Assembly: GCF_017571495.1 (NCBI RefSeq)
Contig: NZ_JAGETZ010000016.1
Location: forward strand, 1 to 64,000
Direction of reading: 5' to 3'
Source: Hymenobacter negativus
GTDB taxonomy: Bacteria > Bacteroidota > Bacteroidia > Cytophagales > Hymenobacteraceae
Length of the DNA stretch: 64,000 nt
The notes below the pieces were generated by a model. It had not been told where the DNA came from and searched no databases. It saw only the letters and a list, made by a program, of their open reading frames with translations. Positions 20,901 to 28,000 of this stretch are shown in pieces. A program made the translations under genes and the position numbers. Each line of letters starts with the position of its first letter. Positions within the stretch are counted from its first letter, which is position 1.

Positions 20901-21555
20901 CAACAACTCGGTGAGATACTACCAGATTAACGTCACCACAACGGACATCTACGGCGGTACCAATGCGGTAACGGCTCAGTTCAGCATTGGTGCCTACCCG
21001 CTGCCGGTGGAGCTGACAGTTTTCACGGCCAAGGCGGTGAACAATGCAGACGCGGCGCTGACCTGGACGACGGCCTCGGAGAAGAGCAACGACCACTTCG
21101 ACGTCGAGCGCAGCCTCAATGCGGCGGACTACGTGAAAATCGGTGAAGTGAAAGGTCAGGGCAGCAAAGCCAGCGCCACGGACTACGCTCTGACCGATGT
21201 TGGCATCGGAGCTAAAGCGAGTGGAGTGGTGTACTACCGCCTCAAGCAGGTCGACATCGACGGCACGGCTACCTACTCGCCCGTGCGTTCGGTGAGCTTC
21301 ACTAAAGCCCTGGCGCCCGCCATTGCCCTGTTCCCCAACCCGGCCACGGCGGTCACGCAGCTCGACCTGAGCCAGCTGCCCACGGGCAGCTACCAGTTGA
21401 GTGTACTCGACGCTACGGGCCGGGTGGTGCTCAGTGCCAAGCTGGAGGCTGGCCTGGCCCACGCGCTGGAGCTAAACACTATTGCCAGCGGCACTTACAC
21501 GGTGCGCGTGCAAGGTGCCGGCATCAGCCTGACCAAGCGCCTCATCAAAGAGTAA
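11923..21555 (+). CDS. Giant T9SS-exported DUF11/PA14/beta-helix surface protein
   Basis: 3210 residues with a signal peptide (about 1-38, ASWAQ). In order I see: a beta-rich head; a Gly-rich region (about 260-500, many GGGGG runs); a DUF11-type repeat (about 525-665); a PA14-like carbohydrate-binding domain (about 680-845, 'GLYAEYYAGYF' and 'FRLTSDDASYLWVDG'); a cadherin-like repeat (about 850-965); an SdrD_B-like domain (about 965-1080); a right-handed beta-helix (about 1140-1520, many NN.I/G.G.. rungs); roughly ten DUF11 repeats (about 1680-2750) of the type 'DV.TT..GP.T...G..V.YT......GP'; a second cadherin-like segment; and a T9SS type A sorting domain (LFPNPAT, last 80 residues). Probably an adhesin. 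The next gene is a tandem paralog. The ATG at 11923 is the only start that gives a signal peptide. Confidence 0.85.
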   Translation: MNSILQFLKPALRRASYASGWGAALLGFLLTCGPASWAQQGKNGPGTITAASTVVNTYTSLSADATTGASTITVANSALTGGAFGATPLAPGDFVMLIQMQGATIDTGTGASTYGAITAYNNAGRYELLEVKAVPSATSITFQCALTNSYTAAGQVQIVRIPRYTALTLNANTSIVAPAWNGSTGGIVALDVQGDVIFNNSAKIDVSGLGFRGGAVTNASTYPSGGTAYATTSNTLGAEKGEGIAGSQTTYDGLTGRYGRGAAANGGGGGNTHNAAGGGGSNVGTGTWTGNGNPAAGYTTSWNQEAANFATTTSPGGGRGGYSYSINNADATTQGPGNTAWGADNRLNLGGLGGRPLNVTNRLFFGGGGGAGDANNGGGTAGGNGGGLIYILTGGKIGGGPNASLLASGAAAANNTNGTDAPGGGGGGGTIVLNAAVNIESVTVSVAGGRGGNHGVGTSNAEAEGPGGGGGGGYLAYTAFNAGGPPTVNTTGGANGTTTSTSLTEFPPNGATIGGAGLTATFTYNTQCRIVADVVTTLATAQTTALMGTNVTYTATVRNSSATVAATDVAPTVQLPAGLLNVVVKDKTGVTLTNSTTTGYNQLTGLVTFPTETSLAASTTLTYSITFPAPNYTATITGQAQSTASSNDFVPTNNNGSAAAANVQTVVSLPNNSCTGTAYSTAGSGLYAEYYAGYFNDDLGYFAANTPGVTRTDAFLNYFAADSWGNIVPPGTGTVSNPNTYSSRYRGSIKINTAGSYTFRLTSDDASYLWVDGAALAATPVLASAVINNGSQHALTSVTGTVRLSAGSHNLLVFFGENQGDNSLILEYSGPDTGNNNINIPNAVLCPTLANVPPVAVAVTNTPAISNTGGAATLAPLAGTDQDGTVTNYYITTIPTAAQGVLSLGGTPVTAGQTITAAQAATLQFTPSTTFTGNATFTFQAQDNSGQLSNDIATYTIPVVFGINGIVFEDINYGGGAGRTIATANGVTAGSAVGVGTAGNAATAATVELYDGAGNFVATTKTSTTAGSLGQYNFTVATAGNYTVRVVNSTVRSTRPGSVAGLLPVQTYNGSTDRVGGEDPARGDAAANTGTQTLGALAVATAGATIGTIAESQQAITLSGTSGSTGRDFGYNFDVVTNTNDAGQGSLRQFLTNANTLTNAGLAQVGQTAGKEVSIFMIPDGAADAGIRAGVASGLTAGVAVITPLTVLPTILDSGTSIDGTTQTTNIGNNNAGVLGVGGNVGTGANGVDETSGATDDLALSQTNRPEVQIQDGAANLAIGLNVQANATTLRGLSVVGFGNNANADSDANILVSNVTGFVIEANFLGLSATKANFATGTTATGTGDNIRLINGDGNGTLTGATASIIQNNLIGYANGKGIGVENGSTGVVIRNNEIRNNGIDNNNLDGIDIENSSNTIVTGNLVVDNAGVGVDGFGSTGSNTITGNTITGNGRANGETAGVRVYGAGTTVSQNIIRDNYGAGIQVQSGASNNTFSLNSISGNGTVTTTTGGAASGQIGIDLLSATDSDTKGNAPYVTKNDNGDGDTGGNGLINFPIIQTATLSSTTLKLTGFAKPGAIIEFYIASADASGFGEGSLYLSTQTEGVSDADANTGSYSGLINGLDQGAETGQNRYSFTIPLSSFSALQLAALQSGAVLTSTATLSGQGTSEFSGNISLSADVTTTITGPSNIAAGQVTGTFTATFSNVGSVSASAVAQTVTLPAGASLTGAQLTTIQTAYPGTNLSGSTLTFPATAQLAAGASNVYQFVFTAPNTAGANSIGSSVTTTTTQSPNTAADASTFPINVTSVADVVATIVGSAGTSVSAGTTGTFTATFSNSGPSAAAGTVPTVQLSPNVTNVTIGGAGPTTTVGSVATYAGGVTYNTSTGVLMAPAATLNNGASVVYTIGYTQPMQGNVTATATITTTTSQGALSANGNPSTANDVQTATNTGSAGFDLVTTLAGPTTAVAGTQVTYAVTTSNGGPGAAPNAVQTVSMVTSAALTNVFLTNGGTYSYSGGTSLFTFPTIPSLGNGQQVNNSISFTSPGPTASSLSLTALITPNTSAAGDANTPNNQFSISTNLTAAPAATGNTANLNVSISSNAPTGGVAAGASVVFTVKQGNNGPNSATNVVTQVYLPTGLSGVVVKDKSGATVAGAYNSATGVVTFPTETNQASGITPLSYTITANAPASGVVTATATVTAGTNDPVPADNVALTTVTVNQPIAGDVLTTLNGPATATPGESIVYTVAAINSGTTAATAVTQTVQFPAGLAGVVVRDGSGNIITNSTTTGYNSVTGLVTFAPAATLAAGASLTRTITLPAPSNSGSATGGSIVPVASISTTSADNVLTNNSASITTVIKPTTDFMVSLTGPATAVVGNPVTYTVTVTNNGASIGDQQATLQLPTGLDVAAAGLVLPTGASYNTTTGVLTLAAVTAQGLGSASAVTNTVSFNMPAGIAVLAPTVQVAPAANTNDANLSNNAATATTTVTPATETVIDLATTVFSNVTTQNSGTAIVFTVTSTNNTTGSSATNTIQQLSLAAGLIGVQVNGASASSTTNGVSNYAGGVTYDANTGIVAFPAVTLVNGAPISRTVQVDAPSAGPLVATASIKSSQTDNVSANNSNSASVAITSRTDVVTSTTGPATTSPSTPVSYSVITTNNGPAVALGVVPAITLPSGATNVVLPAGASLSGSIVTFATTGNLGIGQSVTNTVTFTSPAATGTYNVAGTATTTTTETTTANNGSTVATTNTAPTAAPVAFDVVNKTTYNATNGTVNTPSANTAGQFLLSGLSAAASSGQSLNNYTITAIPTATQGTLYYNTTGTTYVAVGVNQVLTPAQAASLKFDPADNATTTNSVGDITFSYTVTDNLGKTSNTALFTIPVGRDNTSVYTATPNKGGTVQYQTNDVLAFVIDPNGAAYNGSGLVYNPSGTTTTILAAGGNNGLVNQPNSVVQAPSGSGPAASGLYPANPTNVLPAGVSLDPTTGLIYVSNRALLVNNNSVRYYQINVTTTDIYGGTNAVTAQFSIGAYPLPVELTVFTAKAVNNADAALTWTTASEKSNDHFDVERSLNAADYVKIGEVKGQGSKASATDYALTDVGIGAKASGVVYYRLKQVDIDGTATYSPVRSVSFTKALAPAIALFPNPATAVTQLDLSQLPTGSYQLSVLDATGRVVLSAKLEAGLAHALELNTIASGTYTVRVQGAGISLTKRLIKE

Positions 21556-21593
21556 GCAAGAGTAAGCACTGGTCGAAAGGCTGCCAGTAAAAG

Positions 21594-21623
21594 GCCCTCC
21601 CCAATTCGGGGAGGGCTTTTTTT
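21594..21623 (+). terminator. Intrinsic terminator after the 3210-residue gene
   Basis: Nine-bp perfect GC-rich stem (gccctcccc 21594-21602 with ggggagggc 21608-21616), 5-nt loop, then seven T. It is 38 bp past the stop codon, so the two tandem giant genes are probably transcribed separately. Confidence 0.92.
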
Positions 21624-21806
21624 ATGCCCATTGCCCTCGATGCAAAGCATCAGGAATTGCGGCTTAGCAATGGGTGTGGATAGGGCGCAATAATGAATTG
21701 CCGTGCAAAGCCACTTATCAAATAGTTGGCTGACTATGTCGCCAATGCAAACAAAAAATATTTTTTGGATAAGGTAAATCCAGAATATTTTGACTTTCGT
21801 AGGCAC

Positions 21807-21834
21807 TTGAAATACAGGTTTAGTTATAATTTTG
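21807..21834 (+). promoter_or_regulatory. Promoter of the 2454-residue gene (TTG-N17-TAATTTTG)
   Basis: A TTG at 21807-21809 and TAATTTTG at 21827-21834 match the Bacteroidota -33/-7 pattern with 17-bp spacing. Transcription would begin near 21841 and leave a leader of about 215 nt before the ATG at 22059, which is long enough to carry regulation. Confidence 0.55.
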
Positions 21835-22058
21835 TGAAAACTTAGATTGACATGTTTAACTGATGTATTTTGAGTTTCACCGTACATATTAGTCACTTAA
21901 CCTCTGTAATATGTTCGGTTTGGATTCAGAATATATTCTCAAATAATGATTATAGTTCAATTTTTAATCCTGATTTGGGAATTCGATTTCCCCTTTTGAG
22001 AATAGCCTTACTGATTTTCCAGATACTAGAATTCATTCATCCTTCACAACTGTTTCTT

Positions 22059-25000
22059 ATGTCAGCAACCCTACGCCTATTGCTTGTGCTGTTGGCTTGG
22101 TCAGCACTTCACCAATCGGAGGCCCAAGCCCAATCCTGTACCCAACTAACTACTCTAAACTATACCGCCAACGGTACCGCTACCGGTGACCGGAGGGCCG
22201 CTACGGCCACGGTAAACGGCACTACCATCACCACAAGTGGCTATTCGAGCCCGGTAACGGGTGGTAATACCAACGTGTTTTCGGTGGGCACCAATGCGGC
22301 CTTGCCTTCAAAAGCCCTAGTGTGGCAGCAGAACACACAGGGAGCTACCGATGCCGTCGCGGGCCAGCCCACTACAGCAGCCACGGTTACCTACACTTTC
22401 AGCCGGCCGGTTACGGGCCTGACACTGGTGCTTTCTGACATTGATGCGGATGCCACCGCCGGAAAGTTCACCGATAAGGTGACGTTCGATGGGTATGTGA
22501 ATGCCACCGATGCTACGCCCATTACGCTGGTAGCATCCGATGTGACCCTGGGCAACCAGAACACGTTTGTAGCTGGCAGCAATGCTGTGCAGGGTACCGG
22601 CAACAGCGACGCCGATGTTGCTGACAACGTGACGGTGCGCTTCTCGCAGCCGGTGAGCAAACTGGTACTGAGCTACCAGAATGCCTATCCCTATAATGCG
22701 GCCGATAACCGCAACCAGGCGATGGGCATCAACTCAATTGCTTTCTGCTCTGAGGCCGATGTGTACGCGCAGTTCACGGCGGGACCGGCTACGGCCACGG
22801 CCAGCCAGAACGTAGTATACACCGTAGCCTTTGGCAACAATGGGCCCGACATTGCGGCCACCACCGTGACGCGTAAGGTAACGGTGCCTACCGGGGCCAC
22901 CGTTACCAACCTGGGCGGCGGTACGCTGTCGGGCAATGTCATCGATTTCGGCAACGTGTCTTCGCTGGCTTCCGGCACATCGTCTTCGTTTACCTATGCC
23001 TATAACCTGCCATCTACGGCGGGCACTTACAACAACACGGCCACTATTACGGCGGGCACTACGGCCACGGCCTACGACCCAACGGCTAACAACTCGGCCA
23101 ACCGCTCCGTGCTGGTATCTGCAGGGGCAACTCCTTGCACTACGGCCCCGGTTGATTTGGATTTCCGCACGCGGCAAAGCGGGGAGAACTGGAAGGCCAA
23201 GGTGCTGGAAGGTGTCCCGGCGCTAGCGTCGGCCACCAAAGTGTCGACTGCCTATTCTTCGGCCGATAACAACAGCACATTCGCAATCGGTACCCTGACC
23301 GGAACCACCTTGCGCTGGGGCGTGGATTACAGCGGCGGCAATGGCGGCGACCCCAATTCCTCGACCGTGACCTACACCTTTGACCGACTGGTTTCCAACT
23401 TCTCGGTACGGGTGCAGGACATTGATGGCAACGTGAGCGGGGCAGCAGGTTCCATCGGACGCAGCGGCTTTGTGGACCAGGTAGAATTTGCCGCCAGCAA
23501 TGGTGTTGCGGCCGTAACTCCCATCGTGAATAAAGTGGTGCCGACTTCCAGCACGTTGTCGGTTTCCGGCAGTATTGCCACCGCGGGTACATCGGCTGCT
23601 ACCAGCGCCGACGACGGGGCCGTTGTTGTCTCCTTTGCCAACCCAATCAAGACCCTGACCATTACCTATCGTAATGTGGTAACTGGCGTTGGCTTTTTGG
23701 GAGCGGCTACTACCTACGCCGCGCAGGCCGTGGGCATCGACCTGATGAGCTGGTGCCGTTTGCAACCTGTTGCCAATAACGTGACTACGGCCACGCTGCC
23801 CAGCTCGGCTGGTCAGGTGAGCATCAGCGGGCTGAGCTCGGCCGTGGATGGCATGGTGCAGAACTATACGCTGACTTCGGTGCCCACGGCAGCACAGGGC
23901 GTCCTCTACTATAATTCCAATGGCAGCACCTACACCGCCATCACGGCGGTGCAGACCCTGACAGCGGCCCAGGCCGCCACTCTGCGCTTCGACCCGGCCC
24001 CGGGCGCCAGCGGCAACATCACCTTCGGCTACACGGTAACGGATGACGCGGACCTGGTGTCAAACACCGCCACCTACACCATCCCGGTAAACGACGTGAC
24101 CTGTACCGTAAATACGACGGCCATCAACTTTGCCACCCGCCCCAGCGAAGACTGGAAGGCGCATCCTGTCGAAGGCTTTCCGGCTGGCTCGCCCCGCACT
24201 GCCGTGAGCACCAGCGGCTATACCACGCCAACTTCCGCCACCATCAGCACCTTTATGACGGCCCCGGTGAACGGCGTGCAGACGCTGCAGTGGCTGACGG
24301 ACTACGCCAACACCACGGCCAAGTCGTCGAGCGTGACTTTTAACTTCAGCCGGGCAGTAAGCAACTTTGCTATTCGTGTGCAGGACATTGACGCGGTGCA
24401 GAACGACGGTAACTCGTTTATCGACCAGGTAACCTTCAGCGGTGCCAATGGGGCCACCGTTGTGACGCCGGCGCTGAGCGCCGTGAACCCGGATAATGGC
24501 GCGGTTATCATCAACGGCAACATGGCCACCGGTACCGTTAATAACACCAGCATCGACGATGCTTCGGTGGTGGCCTACTTCGCCAGCCCGATTACGAGCC
24601 TGACGCTGACATATGCCAATACGTCGACCTACAATACCAACCCCACCCAGCAAGCCATCGGCATCGACCTGATGAGCTGGTGTCAACTGGCTCCTACGGC
24701 TGCTGCCGTTGCCAACGCCAGCCTGCCCGCTACTGCCCCGCAAACGGCCATTACCGCGCTTTCGGGCACGGCCGATGGGGTGATTCAGTTCTACACGCTG
24801 GGCGCCGTTACGGCGGGTTCGGGCGTTCTTTATGTGAATGGTGTGCCTGCTACTGCTGGCCAGCAGATTACTCCCGCCCAGGCAGCCCAGTTGTCGTTTG
24901 ACCCCAACCCAAATTTTGTGGGCACGGCGGCCTTTACTTACACTTCTACTGATGGCCAAAACAACACTTCGGCTGCCGCCAACTACACCATCCCAGTATC

Positions 25001-28000
25001 GGCAGTGGCGGATGTGACTACGGCCCTGAGCGGCCCGGCTACCCTGAACCCTGGTCAGCCTTCGGGCACCTACACGGCTACATTCACCAACCTGGGCCCG
25101 TCGGTAGCTGGTGGCGTGCTACAGACCGTGGGCCTGCCCGCTGGTGCTACCAACGTACTAGTAAACGGTGCTGCTTATACGCCAACCGGCAACGTCATCA
25201 GTTTCGGGCCGTCCACTACGCTGGCCAGCGGCACCACCAACAGCTTCACCTTCAGCTTCACGCCGGCTACTACGGCCACCGGCACCCTGGGACTGCTGAG
25301 CACCGTCAGCACCACTACGCCGGAAGGCACCAATGCCGGCCCCAATTCCTCGAACCTGAGCGCAACTGTGGCTCCGGTAGCTGATGTAGCTACTACCATA
25401 GTTGCCACTACTACTTCGGTAGCGGCGGGTACGTTGGCTTCGGCCACCACGCCACCCAAGTACACGGCCACTTTCAGCAACAACGGCCCGGTTACGGCTT
25501 CGGGCGTAACGGCTGCCGTGCAACTGCCGGCTGGTCTTACCAACGTGACGGCCACCAATGGCGGCGTGTACAACAGCACGACGGGAGTGATTTCCTACGC
25601 GGGCCTGACCTCGCTGGCCAATGGTGCTACCACTACGTCCGTTATCACTTTCGATGCACCCATCGCCGGACCAGTGATGGCCACGTCGACCATTGCCACT
25701 ACGAATACCGAAGCTACTCTGACGGCTAACAACCAAGCCAGTGCCAGCATGAGCATCACGCCAGCCTTCGACTTGGTTTCGATGCTGAGCGGCCCGGCCT
25801 CGGCTGTGCAAGGCAACCTGGTGACCCTAGCCCTGACCACCACCAATAACGGCCCCAGCGCCGCTACCGGCGCTACGCCCACCATTCAACTGGTGGCTGG
25901 TCTGAGCAACGTGTTTGTAAGCAATGGCGGTAGCTACGACAGCGGTACTGGCCTCGTCACATTCCCCGCTATTGGTACCCTGCCCAATGGGCAGACGGTC
26001 ACCAACTCGGTTAGCTTCCGGGCCCCGGCCACCGCTTTCGCCCCCTCGGCGCTGGTAACTCCGAACACTGCCGGTGCTGGCGAAACTTCCATTGCCAACA
26101 ACACGGGTTACCTCAATGGCGCTGCCACTAGCACCAACCTGACCATTAGCGGCACAACTACTGACCAGTCCAACATCTACACCAAAGTCAGCACCACGAC
26201 TCCCGGCCCGAATGCTGGCAGCCCGGTGAGCGTGACCGTGGTAACCGGCAACAACGGCCCCATGTCCGCTCCCAACGTGGTGCAAACCGTGCAGCTGCTG
26301 CCCGGCCTCGCGGCTTCCATCCAGCTCAATAGTGTATTGGGGACGTTGGCCGGCAACCTGGTGACTTTCGCCAGCGGCGCTACTTACAACAACCTGACCG
26401 GCATCGTGACTTACCCAACCATAGCCAGCCAGGCCAGCGGCAGCAGCGTGAGCAGCACCATCACCTTCACAGCGCCGGCCAATGTGGGCAACAATGGCCA
26501 GCTACTGGTGATGGCCGCTGTGCGCAACGACAACACCGACCCCGTGCCCGCCGATAACGTGGCCAACACCACGGTGGTGGTAACGCCTACCACTGACCTG
26601 ACCGCCACCCTCATGGGCCCCACCAGCGTGATTGCCGGCCAGCCCGTTCGCTATACTGCTACGTTTGTAAACAATGGCCCCGCAGTGGCTGGTGGCTACA
26701 ACGTGGCCGGCACCCAAACCAGTGGCGTGACCGAAACCGTGCAACTGCCCGCCGGCCTAACCGCCGTGAGCATCACCGACGCCGCTGGCACCACCGTAAC
26801 CGGCGCAACCTATAACGCCACCACCGGCCTCGTTACTTTCCCCACGCTGACCACTGACCCTGTTGGGGCTGTTCAGGCGTTCAACATCAGTTTCGTGGCA
26901 CCAGCTGCCAGCTTCGTGGTGCGCAGCAACGTGACTACGGCTACTCCCGACGGCAGCCCGGCCGGCAATACCACCAGCCTCGCCGCTACCGTGACGCCAA
27001 CCGCTGACCTGACGACAACCATCGCTGGCCCGGCTTCGGCGGTGGCAGGCAATGCTGTAACGTATTCGACCACCACGACCAATGCTGGGCCCTCGGCAGC
27101 AGCGTCGGTAGTGCCCACCATCCAGCTGGCCGCCGGCCTCACCACCGTAAGCGTGTCCAACGGCAGCTACAACTCGGTTTCGGGCCTGGTTACCTTCAAT
27201 ACCACACCTAGCCTGTTGAGCGGTGCCAGTGTGACCAACAGCGTAACCTTTGTGATGCCCAACCCTGCCAGTGGCCAGATTGCCGGCGTAGCCTCGGCTA
27301 CCTCCAGCACCATCGACCGCAACGCCGGCAATGGCGCGGCCAGTGTCGCCACCAGCGTGGCCCCGGCCACGGCCGTGGCTGCCTCGGCTACCTCTGCTAC
27401 TGCCGACGTAGTCGCTGCGGTATCGGCTGCCAGCTCGGTAGCTGCCAACTCGCCCATTACGTTCACCGCTACTTTCAGCAACAGCGGCACCGACGCCGCT
27501 GCCAACGTAGTCCCGAGCCTGCAATTGCCAGCCGGCCTCACAATGGGCACCATCAGCAACAGCGGCGTATACAATCCTACCACCGGCCTGGTTTCCTGGC
27601 CTGTTATTGCCAGCCTGGCCAACGGCAGCAGTGTCGCCTACACCGTCACCCTGACCGCTCCGGCCACCGGTAGCTTGGTGGCCACAGCTACTACCTCGGC
27701 CACGACCAGCGAGCCGGCCACTGCTGCCGCCCAAAGCAACGATGTGGCCCAGGCCACGGTGAGCATCACGGCAGTGTTTGACGAGGTAACGGCCCTCTCC
27801 GGCCCTGCCTCGGCCCTGCCCGGCACCAGCCAGACCTACACCGTGACGGCTGTCAACAACGGCCCGTCGCCCACGGCCAATGCTACTATCCAAACCGTCA
27901 CCCTACCGGTTGGCGTCGTGGCTAGCAACATCAGCAACGGCGGCGTGCAGACCGGTAACGTCATTACCTGGACGATTCCGGCCGGGCAAGTATCCGGTGC

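Larger units (their letters stand above)
21556..22058. other. Terminator and promoter region between tandem giant genes
   Basis: About 500 bp containing the terminator of the upstream gene (21594-21623) and, further on, an AT-rich segment with a promoter-like TTG-N17-TAATTTTG (21807-21834). The open frame of the downstream gene extends back through the AT-rich part to a TTG at 21870, but that extension lacks a signal peptide and looks like a leader. Confidence 0.6.

Noticed and set aside
12010-21462. Many long antisense and out-of-frame open frames across the giant genes, such as 15700-16722 on the minus strand
   Set aside because: Products are Val/Ala/Gly/Arg-rich shadows of the GC-rich repeat genes, with no domain or start context.
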